From Xylanimonas oleitrophica (lineage in GTDB: Bacteria; Actinomycetota; Actinomycetes; Actinomycetales; Cellulomonadaceae), in contig NZ_QKWH01000003.1 in the NCBI RefSeq assembly GCF_003244315.1, positions 124,001 to 188,000 on the forward strand: DNA of 64,000 nt. The letters are read 5' to 3'. Numbering within the stretch: position 1 is the first letter of the stretch; each line of letters starts with the position of its first letter. The notes under the pieces are model-generated. The model searched no databases. It was not told the DNA's origin and worked only from the letters and a program-made list of their open reading frames with translations. The position numbers and the translations under genes are program-made. Positions 36,545-45,391 of the stretch are shown here, in pieces.

Positions 36545-37522
36545 TCACGCAGCCGGTGGGCTGTCCGCTCTGCCGGTGCGCAGCGCCACCTCCGCCTCGG
36601 CCACCTCGGCGGCGGTCGGCAGGTCCGCTCCCGGACGAGAGACGGTGACGGAGGCGGCGAGCGCAGCCCGAGCGAGGAGCGGGGCGAGCGCGGACCCGCC
36701 TGCTGTGCGGAGCGCCTCGCGGGCTGCCGGCCCGAGCAGGCTCGCCCGCCGCAGGCCGTCGAGGAGCGCGGCCATGAAGGAGTCGCCTGCGCCCACCGTG
36801 TCTGCCACACGGGTGGCGACCGCCGGGACCTCGAACGTCCGCTCCCGGGTGGCGGCCAGCGCACCGTCCTGGCCGCGCGTCACCACGACGAGGCCGGCAC
36901 CGGCGGCGACCAGGTGCCGCGCCGCCGACCCCGCCGTGCGGCCGGGGTAGAGCCAGGCGAGGTCCTCGTCGCTCGCCTTGACGAGGTCAGCGCGAGGCAC
37001 GACCGCCTCGAAGCGCCGCACCGCCTCGGCGCGGTCGTGCAAGAGGTCGGGCCGGACGTTCGGGTCGACGCTGATGCTCGCGGACGGGTGGGCGGCGGCG
37101 ACGAGCCGTGCGACGGCGTCAGCGCCCGGTGCCAGGAAGAGGGCGACGGACCCGGTGTGGACGTGACCCGCCTGCACCGTGCGGGGGACGTCGCGCAGCG
37201 TCCAGGCGAGGTCGAACGCGTAGCGTGCCGAACCGTCGGGGCCGATGTGCGCCGTCGCCCGGGAGGTGCGGTCGCTGGCGGCGTCCCCCGTCTCTGCTGT
37301 CAGCACGACGCCGGCACCGGTCTGGTGGGCGCGCAGGAGGTCGCCGTCGGCGTCGGCGCCCAGCTGGGTGAGGAAGGCGACCGTCGTGCCGAGCCGCGCC
37401 AGCCCGTAGGCGACGTTCGCCGGGCTCCCGCCGGGGTGGGTCGTGGTGGTGCCGTCCGCACGCCGCAGGACGTCCGCGACGGACTCCCCGACGACGAGGA
37501 CGTCGTGGGCCGGAGAAGTCAC
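36545..37522 (-). CDS. PfkB-family sugar kinase, probable fructokinase
   Basis: A 325-aa ribokinase/PfkB-family kinase. Substrate-binding segment HPGGSPANVAYGLARLG (about 29-45) and catalytic/anion-hole motif DTVGAGDSFMAALLDG (about 238) are intact. In this operon sucrose phosphorylase releases free fructose, so fructose phosphorylation is the obvious role; the substrate itself is not proven by sequence. The GTG start overlaps the sucrose phosphorylase stop (GTGA). Last gene of the sugar operon, followed by a shared hairpin. Confidence 0.88.
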   Translation of the reverse strand: MTSPAHDVLVVGESVADVLRRADGTTTTHPGGSPANVAYGLARLGTTVAFLTQLGADADGDLLRAHQTGAGVVLTAETGDAASDRTSRATAHIGPDGSARYAFDLAWTLRDVPRTVQAGHVHTGSVALFLAPGADAVARLVAAAHPSASISVDPNVRPDLLHDRAEAVRRFEAVVPRADLVKASDEDLAWLYPGRTAGSAARHLVAAGAGLVVVTRGQDGALAATRERTFEVPAVATRVADTVGAGDSFMAALLDGLRRASLLGPAAREALRTAGGSALAPLLARAALAASVTVSRPGADLPTAAEVAEAEVALRTGRADSPPAA

Positions 37523-39036
37523 GAGACGCCCTCCTCCGCGCTGCCCGCACCGTCGGCGACGCCACCCAGGGCGGCCGAGGAGAGCACGGCACGGGTACCC
37601 TCGCCGGACGTCGCGCGGACCTCGAACGAGCAGTCGGCGACGTCGAGCACCAGGGACGCCACGGCGTCGTCGCAGGCCCAGCGCAGCGTCGCCCGCGTGC
37701 CGCTGACGCTGTGGGAGAACGTGCCCTCGAACGCGCGGTGGGACGCACGCAGCCGGAGGGCCTCGAGCTGTGCACGCACGACCGGGCGCCGGAGGGCGGC
37801 ATCCACCTCCGCGGGCGTGTAGTGGTGGCGGTTGACGTCACGGCCGACGCCGGTGCGGGCGAGCCGCTCCATGTCGTTCGTGCCGGCCAGGAGGCCCACG
37901 TAGTACACCTGCGGGACGCCGGGGACGAAGAGCTGCAGCAGCCGGGCGAGGAGGTAGCTGCGGTCGTCCCGGGCGAGGGCGTCGTAGAAGGTGCAGTTCA
38001 CCTGGTAGAGGTCCAGGTTCGACGCGGCCGCGCCCGTGGCGAGCCGGGAGGCACCGTCCGAGGCGACGTGGATGCGCTCGACGAGCGCGTCGATCTCGTC
38101 CGCGCCGAGGAGGCCGGGCTCCCCGGGGAGCAGGTCGGAGGTGCCGACGTCGACGATGCCGATCCCGTCGTGCGTGTCCAGCACCGTGACGGCGTTCGTG
38201 GGCCGGATGCGGAGCCAGCGGTCGAGCGGACCCAGGTCGGCCGCGGTGAGCGCGTGGAGCACCAGCGGTGGCAGGGCGAAGTCGTAGACCAGGTCGACCT
38301 TCCGCGCGATCTCGACCTGCTGCAGGTAGTGGCCGTGCACCTCGACGAGCACCTGCGCGCCCCGCGCGTGCGCCCGCTCCACGATCCGCGCGGTGTAGGC
38401 GTCGGTGGCGGGCGTCATGAAGCAGTCCGTGCCCGCCTCCTTGCCCGTGTACCCGACGGCGTCGAGGCGGAGCACCGTGACACCGCCGCCCGTGAGGGCG
38501 TCGACGACCGAGTCGAGGTACTCCCACGCCTGGGGAGTACGCAGGTCGATGTCCACCTGGTCGGGGGTGAACGTCGTCCACACGAGCCGGCGCCGCCCGC
38601 CCAGCGACATCACCGTGAACGGCAGGCCGGGCCGCGGGCGGTAGATGCGGGCGAGGTCCTCCTCGGTGGCACCGTCGGGGAACACCGATCCCAGGGTGAG
38701 GAACATCGGGGCGTGCGGCGAGGCGTCGCCGTGCTCCCGGACGTCCAGGAAGCGGTCGGACTCGGCGGAGACGTGGTTGACGATCACGTCGGCCATGACG
38801 GTCCGGTCCTGGGCGAGGGCGCGCACGTCGTCCCAGGTGCCGAGCCGGGGGTCGACCTCGGTGTGGTCCCGGGGGTCGAACCCCGCGTCGGCGCCGTCGT
38901 ACGGCGGGTAGAACGGCAGCACGTGCACGCCGGTGAACGCTCCGGCGAGCGGGCCGTCGAGCAGCTCGCGGAGGCCGGCGATGTCACCGGCGAGGCGGTC
39001 GGCGTAGGTGATCAGCTGAGGGCCGTGGTGGGTCAC
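37519..39036 (-). CDS. Sucrose phosphorylase-type glycoside hydrolase family 13 enzyme
   Basis: A 505-aa GH13 protein of the sucrose phosphorylase subfamily: sucrose plus phosphate gives glucose-1-phosphate and fructose. Catalytic motifs: ADVIVNHVSAES, LRLDAVGYTGKEAGTDCF (nucleophile Asp), VLVEVHGHY (acid/base Glu) and VLDTHDGIGIVDV (transition-state Asp). There is no signal peptide, so it works on imported sugar in the cytoplasm. A related glucosylglycerate or sucrose-6-phosphate phosphorylase is a possible alternative. GTG start; 78 bp after the esterase gene. Confidence 0.88.
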   Translation of the reverse strand: MTHHGPQLITYADRLAGDIAGLRELLDGPLAGAFTGVHVLPFYPPYDGADAGFDPRDHTEVDPRLGTWDDVRALAQDRTVMADVIVNHVSAESDRFLDVREHGDASPHAPMFLTLGSVFPDGATEEDLARIYRPRPGLPFTVMSLGGRRRLVWTTFTPDQVDIDLRTPQAWEYLDSVVDALTGGGVTVLRLDAVGYTGKEAGTDCFMTPATDAYTARIVERAHARGAQVLVEVHGHYLQQVEIARKVDLVYDFALPPLVLHALTAADLGPLDRWLRIRPTNAVTVLDTHDGIGIVDVGTSDLLPGEPGLLGADEIDALVERIHVASDGASRLATGAAASNLDLYQVNCTFYDALARDDRSYLLARLLQLFVPGVPQVYYVGLLAGTNDMERLARTGVGRDVNRHHYTPAEVDAALRRPVVRAQLEALRLRASHRAFEGTFSHSVSGTRATLRWACDDAVASLVLDVADCSFEVRATSGEGTRAVLSSAALGGVADGAGSAEEGVS

Positions 39037-39114
39037 GGTCGAGACTCCGTCGTCGAGAGGGGCAGGCCGGCCGGGACGGCGGCCTGCCGCGGGTGGGGGA
39101 GCGGGGGCTCAGGG

Positions 39115-40110
39115 TCAGGGGGTGGGCTGCGCGGTCCGGGCGAGCAGCCGCTCGAGCCACGCGGCCCGAGCGGCACGGGCGTCGTGGGACAACGGCGCCT
39201 GGGGGACCAGGCCGTCGAAGCCGTGGCACCCGCCGGGCCAGACGTGCAGCTCGGCGTCGCCCCCCTCCTGCCAGATGCGGGCGGCGTACTGCACGCACTC
39301 GTCGCGGAAGGTCTCCGCGGAGCCGACGTCGACGTAGGCGGGCGGCAGACCGGACAGGCGTGCGGCACGTGCGGCCGCGGCGTAGGCCGGGGTCGTGGGC
39401 CCGCCTGCGGCGTCCCCCAGGTAGGCCGCCCAGGCGGTGGCGTTCGCCGTGCGGTCCCAGGTGCCGAGCCCGGCCATCTGGTGGCCGGAGGCCGAGTCGC
39501 CCCGGTCGTCGAGCATCGGGCACACGAGGAGCTGCCCGGCGAGCGCGGGCCCGCCGCGGTCGCGCGCGAGGAGGGCGAGAGCGGCCGCCAGGCCGCCTCC
39601 CGCGCTGACCCCGGTGACGACGATGCGAGCGCGGTCGAGGCCGAGCTCCCCGGCGTGCCCGGCCAGCCAGGCGAGCACCGCGTAGGCGTCTTCCACGGCG
39701 GCCGGGTACGGGTGCTCCGGCGCCAGCCGGTAGTCGACCGAGGCGACGGCGCACGTCTCGGACAGCGCCACGGCCGCGGGGACGTCGTCCGCCACGGTGC
39801 CGACCACGAGCCCGCCGCCGTGCAGGTGCAGCAGCACCGGTGCCGGCGCGTCGCCGGGCGGGCGGAGCAGCATGACGGGTACGTCGCCGTCGGGCCCCGG
39901 CGCCCGGTGCTCGGAGAGCGACCGGCCGGTCCTGCGGGCGAGCTCGGCGAGGTCGGGCGGGGTGGCCCGCTCTCGCAGGGCGGCGATCTCCTCCGGGAGC
40001 AGCGTGGTGACCACGTCGTCGGGCCGGGCGGAGAGGGCCTCGGCCACGGCCGCGTCGAACGGCGGGTGGACGCGGGGTGCTGCTGCCCGCGCGGCCCCTT
40101 CGGCGCTCAT
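39115..40110 (-). CDS. Alpha/beta hydrolase of the hormone-sensitive-lipase family
   Basis: A 331-aa esterase-type hydrolase. Oxyanion motif HLHGGGLVVG (about 95), nucleophile elbow TGVSAGGGLAAA, a late Asp in the VDVGSAETFRDE region and His in WPGGCHGFDGL are all present. The family acts on short acyl esters. Its start overlaps the second permease stop (ATGA), so it is part of the sugar operon. It may remove acetyl or other acyl groups from imported sugar, which is inferred from context only. Confidence 0.82.
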   Translation of the reverse strand: MSAEGAARAAAPRVHPPFDAAVAEALSARPDDVVTTLLPEEIAALRERATPPDLAELARRTGRSLSEHRAPGPDGDVPVMLLRPPGDAPAPVLLHLHGGGLVVGTVADDVPAAVALSETCAVASVDYRLAPEHPYPAAVEDAYAVLAWLAGHAGELGLDRARIVVTGVSAGGGLAAALALLARDRGGPALAGQLLVCPMLDDRGDSASGHQMAGLGTWDRTANATAWAAYLGDAAGGPTTPAYAAAARAARLSGLPPAYVDVGSAETFRDECVQYAARIWQEGGDAELHVWPGGCHGFDGLVPQAPLSHDARAARAAWLERLLARTAQPTP

Positions 40111-40931
40111 CCCTTCAGTGCTCCCTGCATGAGCGCGGACACGAACCGCCGCTGGAACACTAGGAACACCAGGAGCGTGGGCGTCAGGATGAGCAGCGAC
40201 CCGGCGCACAGCAGCGGGATGTCGGTGCCCCACTGCCCCTGGAAGGCCCCCAGGGCGCCCGCCATGGTCCGCCTCGCCGGGTCGTCGACCAGCACCACCG
40301 CGAGCAGGAACTGGTTCCACGTCCACAGGAACAGCAGGATGCCCAGAGAGGACAGGGCAGGGATCGACAGCGGCAGGTGGATCCGGGAGAAGAGCTTCCA
40401 GGTGCCGGCTCCGTCGATGCGTGCGGCCTCGGACAGCTCCTCGGGCATGGTCACGAAGTGCGCCCGCATCCACATGACGGCGAACGGCATGTAGAGCCCG
40501 ATCAGCGGCAGGATGATCGCCCATCGCGTGTTCAGCAGCCCCATGTCCCGCATCTGGTAGTACAGCGGCACGATCACGGCCTGGAACGGCAGGGTCAGGC
40601 CCACGACGAAGGTCAGGAAGATCGCCCGGTGCCCCGGCGGGCGCAGGTGGCCCAGGGCGAACCCCGCCAGGGTCGCGATGAGCAGCGTGACAGGGACGAC
40701 GCCGATCTCGATGAGCACGCTCGACCACAGGAGGGCACCCATGTTCGCCGCCGTGAAGGCGTCGACGAAGTTCGACCAGTGCGGATCCTCGGGCCAGGCC
40801 AGCCCCGCCGGGTACGTCCCCGGAGGGTGCAGCGCCGTGACGAAGAGGGTGAGGAAGGGCACCACCGTCACGAGCATGAGGACGACGAGCAGGGCGCGCC
40901 CGAGGAAGACCTCGCGGCGAGAGACGATCAT
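40107..40931 (-). CDS. ABC sugar transporter permease (MalG-like)
   Basis: A 274-aa inner-membrane permease of the carbohydrate CUT1 type, with about six helices. It starts REVFLGRALLVVLMLVTVVPFLTLF and contains the EAA loop EELSEAARIDGAGTWKLFSRIHLPLSIPAL, which docks with the ATPase. The window holds no ATPase for it; CUT1 systems often share an MsiK-type ATPase encoded elsewhere. One-base TGATG overlap with the first permease. Confidence 0.92.
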   Translation of the reverse strand: MIVSRREVFLGRALLVVLMLVTVVPFLTLFVTALHPPGTYPAGLAWPEDPHWSNFVDAFTAANMGALLWSSVLIEIGVVPVTLLIATLAGFALGHLRPPGHRAIFLTFVVGLTLPFQAVIVPLYYQMRDMGLLNTRWAIILPLIGLYMPFAVMWMRAHFVTMPEELSEAARIDGAGTWKLFSRIHLPLSIPALSSLGILLFLWTWNQFLLAVVLVDDPARRTMAGALGAFQGQWGTDIPLLCAGSLLILTPTLLVFLVFQRRFVSALMQGALKG

Positions 40932-41896
40932 CAGTCACCTTCCCTGGTGAGCCGCTGGATCGGCAGGACGATCGCGAGCACCAGCAGCATGAACACGACG
41001 GCCAGCGCGGATGCCTGGCCCACGTCCCGGCTGAAGAAGCCGAGGTAGTAGATCTCCAGGCCGGGGACGAGCGTCGAGTTCGCCGGTCCGCCCTGGGTCG
41101 AGATGTAGACGATGTCGAAGGCGGCCAGGGCGGAGATCACGGTGACCGTGACGGCCACGCCGATCTCCTGGCGCACGCTGGGCAGCGTGACCGCGAAGAA
41201 CTCGCGGACCGGCCCGGCGCCGTCGATGCGGGCCGCCTCGTACAGCGACGGGTCGATCTTGGTCATGCCCGAGAGGAACAGGAGCATGCACAGACCGAGC
41301 GCCACCCAGGCACCGATCACGCCCACCGCCGGCAGCGCCGTGCTGGTGTCCCCGAGCCATGCCCGGGTCACGGAGCCGAGCCCGACGGCGCGCAGCACCT
41401 GGTTCACGAGACCGTCCGACGCGAGCAGCCAGGTCCACATGATGCCGGCCGCCACGAGCGGGATGACCTGGGGGAGGAACAGCACCGTGCGGGACACGAG
41501 CGCGAGCCTGCTCGCGGCGAGCTTGCGGATGGTGGCGGCCGTCAGCAGGCCGAGCGCCACGGGGACGAAGCTGAAGTAGACGATCAGCTCGAGCGCGTTG
41601 ACGATGGACCCGAGCATCTCCGGGTTCTCCGCCAGGCGGGCGTAGTTGCCCAGCCCCACCCACGTGGAGGAGGTGACGCCGTTCCAGTCGTAGAACGAGT
41701 ACTGGACGGTGAGCGCGAGCGGGCGCAGCACGAACATCGCGTACGCGGCAGCGGCGGGTACCACGAGCCCCAGGCCGACCCAGCCGTGGCGCAGGCGCCG
41801 CGCGCGGATGGCGCGGCGCCTGGCCTCGGTGCTGGTCGCGGGCTCCTCGACGGCACGCCGCCGACCGGGGGTGCCGGTCGTCGGAGCCTGCACCAT
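40931..41896 (-). CDS. ABC sugar transporter permease (MalF-like)
   Basis: A 321-aa CUT1 permease with about six helices after a charged N-terminus (RRRAIRARRLRHGWVGLGLV..). The EAA loop is PSLYEAARIDGAGPVREFFAVTLPSVRQEIG. It pairs with the MalG-like subunit, and one-base overlaps join it to both neighbours. It imports the sugar captured by the binding lipoprotein, probably sucrose or a related glucoside given the phosphorylase in the operon. Confidence 0.92.
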   Translation of the reverse strand: MVQAPTTGTPGRRRAVEEPATSTEARRRAIRARRLRHGWVGLGLVVPAAAAYAMFVLRPLALTVQYSFYDWNGVTSSTWVGLGNYARLAENPEMLGSIVNALELIVYFSFVPVALGLLTAATIRKLAASRLALVSRTVLFLPQVIPLVAAGIMWTWLLASDGLVNQVLRAVGLGSVTRAWLGDTSTALPAVGVIGAWVALGLCMLLFLSGMTKIDPSLYEAARIDGAGPVREFFAVTLPSVRQEIGVAVTVTVISALAAFDIVYISTQGGPANSTLVPGLEIYYLGFFSRDVGQASALAVVFMLLVLAIVLPIQRLTREGD

Positions 41897-43260
41897 CAGC
41901 GGCCGATCTCCCTCTCGTAGTCGGCCTGGACCGCGGTCAGGAGGCCGGCGCCGTCCTGCTCGCCGGCCACCAGCTTCTGCAGGTTCGGCGTCCAGCTCTT
42001 GGCATAGATGGCGCCGGTGGCGTTCGCGATGAACTCCATCGAGCCGTTGGCCTCACCGATCGTGGCGCCGGCAGCCAGCGTCTGCGCGGTCACCGTGTCC
42101 TCCCCGACCTCGGGCATGAAGGCGTCCGCCGGACCCATGGGGTGCGACCCCCCGACCTCGACCGCGATGGTGCGTGCCTGGTCGTCGGTGGCCACCCAGT
42201 CGAGGAAGAACGCGGCGCACTCGGGGTGCTCGGCCCGGGCCGAGATGCCGTACGTCAGGGGCGCCGACATGGCGCCGACCTGGCCGCCCTCCTCGAGCGG
42301 CGGGACGAGGAAGAACCCGACCTTGCCGGGCATCTGCTTGTCGAGGTTCCCGGACTCCCAGTCCCCGTTGAACATGAACAGGCTCTTGCCCTCGAGGAAG
42401 CGGCTCATCATCATCGAGTAGTCGAGCGAGTTCACGTCGTCGGCGAAGTAGCCGTTCTCGACCCACCGCTGCAGGTGCTCCGCCGCCTTGACGTTGTCCG
42501 GCGTGTCGATGCGGGCGCCGGGCTGCTGGAACGTCCACGCGTTGATCTCGGACGGGTCGCCGTAGGACGCCATCAGGCCCTGCAGCGGGAAGGCGAAGCC
42601 ACCGGTGGCGCCGCCGTTGAACTGGGCGATCGGCGTGATGCCGGCGTCCTTCGCCCTCTGGAGCACCTCGTCCAGCTCGGCGAGCGTGGCGGGCGGCTGG
42701 GTCATGCCGATCTGGTCGGCGAGCTCCTTGTTGTAGAAGACGCCGGTCATCGAGAAGTTCAGGCCCATCGCGTACAGGGGGCCGTTGCCGCGCCTGCCGT
42801 CGTCGTCGACCCGCATCTGCTCGAGCTGCGAGGCCGGCCACTCGTCCCAGCCGAAGGTCTCGGCCGCGGCGTCGAGGTCGTAGAGCAGGCCGTCCGCGGC
42901 CAGCTCCGACACCTGGGGGAGGCGCATGAGGTCGGGCGGGTTGTCGGCCAGCACGCGGGGGGCGTTCTGCGTGATGACGGCGAACTGGTCCTCGCGGACG
43001 TCGAAGGTCACGTTGGGGTGCTGCTTGGTGAACTCCTCGAACAGGGCGGCCGAGAGCGGGAACCCCGTCTCGACGTAGGCGCTGAGGGTCACGTCCTCGG
43101 TGCCGCACGACATGTCGCCGGAAGCGCTCGTCGCTGCGGTGCCCGAGCCGCCCTCCGCGGTGGACGTGCCCGGCGCGCTGCACGCGGTGGCGGCGAGGAG
43201 GCTTGCGAGCCCGAGCGACGCGACGACCGCGACGCGAGGGCTTCCACTGGTACGAGACAA
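41896..43260 (-). CDS. Sugar-binding lipoprotein of the CUT1 transporter
   Basis: A 454-aa extracellular solute-binding protein (cluster B). Signal peptide with lipobox LAATACS (Cys about 27), then SCGTEDVTLSAYVETGFPLSAALFEEFTKQHPNVTFDVR, a typical start, and VGFFLVPPLEEGGQVGAMSAPLTYGISARAEH near the C-terminus. No ATG fits; a TTG at 43260 stands 8 nt behind AGAAGGAGA and gives the right signal peptide, so a TTG start is chosen. First gene of the six-gene sugar operon, with a LacI-type operator upstream. Confidence 0.88.
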   Translation of the reverse strand: MSRTSGSPRVAVVASLGLASLLAATACSAPGTSTAEGGSGTAATSASGDMSCGTEDVTLSAYVETGFPLSAALFEEFTKQHPNVTFDVREDQFAVITQNAPRVLADNPPDLMRLPQVSELAADGLLYDLDAAAETFGWDEWPASQLEQMRVDDDGRRGNGPLYAMGLNFSMTGVFYNKELADQIGMTQPPATLAELDEVLQRAKDAGITPIAQFNGGATGGFAFPLQGLMASYGDPSEINAWTFQQPGARIDTPDNVKAAEHLQRWVENGYFADDVNSLDYSMMMSRFLEGKSLFMFNGDWESGNLDKQMPGKVGFFLVPPLEEGGQVGAMSAPLTYGISARAEHPECAAFFLDWVATDDQARTIAVEVGGSHPMGPADAFMPEVGEDTVTAQTLAAGATIGEANGSMEFIANATGAIYAKSWTPNLQKLVAGEQDGAGLLTAVQADYEREIGR

Positions 43261-43308
43261 CGGTGTCTCCTTCTCTCGTCGAGAGCTGGTCCGCACGGCA
43301 GATCCAGC

Positions 43309-43324
43309 GCTAAATCGTGTTAGC
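43309..43324. promoter_or_regulatory. LacI/GalR-type operator
   Basis: GCTAAATCGTGTTAGC is a 16-bp near-palindrome with the central CG typical of LacI-family sites; 6 of 8 positions per arm match. It lies between the sugar operon and the divergent lacI-type gene, so that regulator probably binds here. Confidence 0.65.
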
Positions 43325-43523
43325 ATCCACATCGTCGCCAGGCGCGGACACGGTTGTCAAGGCGGGCCCGGTCACGGATCGATCACGTCGCGCGGCGCGG
43401 GCGACGCGCTGCCGCAACCGCCGGGCCACCAGCGGCACAAGAGGCGGCGAGGGTGCCACCAGGCCCCCATAGGATCCGTGCGACGGGTCGGCACGAGCCG
43501 GCGAGCACCGACGGGAGGTCAGG

Positions 43524-44588
43524 GTGAACCGCAGGCGGACGACGCTCGCGGACGTCGCGCGCGCCGCGGGCGTCTCCTCGACCACCGCGTCCCTCGTGCT
43601 CTCCGGCCGCGGGGCCGAGCTCCGCATCTCGGAGGCCGTGCAGGACCGGGTACGGGCCGCGTCCAGCGAGCTGGGCTACCGCCCCAACATCGTGTCGATC
43701 GGCCTGCGCAAGGGGACCACCCGCACCCTCGGCCTGGTGTCGGACACGGTGGCCACCGGCCAGATGGCCGGAGACATGATCAAGGGGGCCATCGAGGCGG
43801 CTCGCGAACGGGGGTTCATGCTGTTCATCGGCGAGACCGAGGGGGACCCGGCCGCCGAGAGCGCGCTCCTGGAGGCGATGCAGGACCGCCAGGTCGACGG
43901 CATCCTGCTCACCTCGATGTTCACCCGGGCGCGGGCGGTGCCCAAGCAGCTCGACCGGATCCCCACCGTGCTCCTCAACACGCTGCCGTCCTCCCCGACG
44001 CGGTACCCCGCCGTCGTCCCCGACGAGGTCGAGGCGGGACGGGCGGCGGCCCGGCTGCTGCTGGAGGCGGGCCACCGCTCGATCCACCTCGTCGGGGCCG
44101 GGCCAGGCCCCGACGACGTCGCTCCGGACACCGTCGCCGGCGTCGAACGGCTGGCGGGCATCCGCGAGGTGCTGCACGAGGCGGGGCTCCAGCCCGCCTC
44201 GGCGCACATGTGCGACGACTGGGTCCCGCCGCAGGGGTTCGCCGCCGCCCAGGAGGTTCTCGCCGTGGACCCCTCTCCCGGGGCCATCGTCTGCTTCAAC
44301 GACCGCCTCGCGTTCGGCGTCTACCAGGCGCTGGGGGAGGCGGGCCTCAGGATCCCGGACGACGTCTCCATCGTCTCGTTCGACGACTACCCCATGGCGC
44401 AGTGGCTCAGGCCAGGGGTGTCCTCGTTCGCGATCCCTCACGAGCAGCTCGGGCGCCGCGCCATCGAGCTGCTGATCGCGCAGGTCACCGGGAAGCCCGC
44501 GGACGCGCCCGAGGACGGAGTCGTCCACCGGCTCGCCCTGCCTCTGCACGCCCGTGGGTCGATCGCACCCGTCCTCGCCGGCGCCTGA
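43524..44588 (+). CDS. LacI-family transcriptional regulator of the sugar operon
   Basis: A 354-aa DNA-binding repressor. The N-terminal helix-turn-helix TTLADVARAAGVSSTTASLVLSG (about 6-28) is followed by a hinge RVRAASSELGYRPN and a periplasmic-binding-like effector domain, containing DGILLTSMF, AIVCFNDRLAFGVYQAL and PDDVSIVSFDDY. GTG start with GGGAGG upstream. It is divergent from the sugar-binding lipoprotein gene across 263 bp that include the LacI-type operator. It probably represses the operon until the sugar arrives. Confidence 0.9.
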   Translation: MNRRRTTLADVARAAGVSSTTASLVLSGRGAELRISEAVQDRVRAASSELGYRPNIVSIGLRKGTTRTLGLVSDTVATGQMAGDMIKGAIEAARERGFMLFIGETEGDPAAESALLEAMQDRQVDGILLTSMFTRARAVPKQLDRIPTVLLNTLPSSPTRYPAVVPDEVEAGRAAARLLLEAGHRSIHLVGAGPGPDDVAPDTVAGVERLAGIREVLHEAGLQPASAHMCDDWVPPQGFAAAQEVLAVDPSPGAIVCFNDRLAFGVYQALGEAGLRIPDDVSIVSFDDYPMAQWLRPGVSSFAIPHEQLGRRAIELLIAQVTGKPADAPEDGVVHRLALPLHARGSIAPVLAGA

Positions 44589-44694
44589 CCGCGCCCGCCG
44601 CCCACGCCCGGCTGCCCGGCCCTGCCTGCCCGGCGCTGCCCGGAGGCGCCGGCTCCCCGTGGCGGCGGTCCCGCTACCAGGGGTGCCGGACTCC

Positions 44695-44700
44695 TACACT
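44695..44700 (+). promoter_or_regulatory. -10-like element of leaderless ABC ATPase gene
   Basis: TACACT lies 7 nt before the ATG at 44708; no Shine-Dalgarno is present. Confidence 0.5.
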
Positions 44701-44707
44701 CGGTCGC

Positions 44708-45391
44708 ATGGCCGAGCCCGTGACCGTCAGCGTCCGTGCGGCCACCCGCACCCACGGCACCGTCGAGGTGCTCGAGGAGACCTCGTTCGACGTGGGCCCC
44801 GGACGCGCCGCCGTCGTGGTGGGCCCCAACGGCTCCGGCAAGACGACGCTGCTGCGGCTCGTCGCCGGGGCCGACCTGCCCACGCGCGGGACCGTCGAGA
44901 CCCTCGGAGCGCCCGCCGCCGAGACGCGGCAGACCCGGCGCGACGAGCTCGCGCTGCTGCTCGGCGGGCTGCCCACCTACCCCGACCTCACCGTGGCGGA
45001 GCACCTCACCCTGGTGGCCGCCGCGTGGGGTCCGCGGCACGTGCTCGGCCGCACCCCCGCGCCCGGCGTCGACGAGGCGCTCGCGGACGCCGGCCTCACC
45101 CGGGTCCGCGACCAGTACCCCGGCGAGCTGTCCTCGGGGGAGACCCAGATGTTCGCGCTCGCGTGCACCCTGTACCGGCCGGGCGCTCTGGTGATCGTGG
45201 ACGAGCCCGAGCAGCGGCTCGACGCCGGCTGGCGGCGGCGGTGCCGCGACCTGCTGCTCGCCGCGCTGGACGCGGGCCGCACCCTCGTCGTCGCCACGCA
45301 CGACCACGACCTGCGCGCAGCGCTCACGTCGGTGGGGCCGGACGGGCAGGCGCGAGGCGTCGAGGTGGCGCTCGCCGCGCCGCAGCGATGA
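44708..45391 (+). CDS. ABC transporter ATP-binding protein
   Basis: A 227-aa single ATPase domain. Walker A VGPNGSGKTT (about 39-48), a Q-loop variant LGGLPTYPDLTVAEHL, the signature region ELSSGETQMFALACTLY (SSGE rather than the LSGGQ consensus), LVIVDEPEQRLDAG and switch ATHDHD. It works with the membrane protein encoded immediately downstream (ATGA overlap). Substrate unknown. The short, variant signature resembles export-type ATPases paired with large hydrophobic permeases. Confidence 0.85.
   Translation: MAEPVTVSVRAATRTHGTVEVLEETSFDVGPGRAAVVVGPNGSGKTTLLRLVAGADLPTRGTVETLGAPAAETRQTRRDELALLLGGLPTYPDLTVAEHLTLVAAAWGPRHVLGRTPAPGVDEALADAGLTRVRDQYPGELSSGETQMFALACTLYRPGALVIVDEPEQRLDAGWRRRCRDLLLAALDAGRTLVVATHDHDLRAALTSVGPDGQARGVEVALAAPQR

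Noticed and set aside
37711..40494. 927-aa plus-strand open frame across the sugar operon
   Set aside because: It spans sucrose phosphorylase, the esterase and a permease on the other strand, with no recognisable domain.
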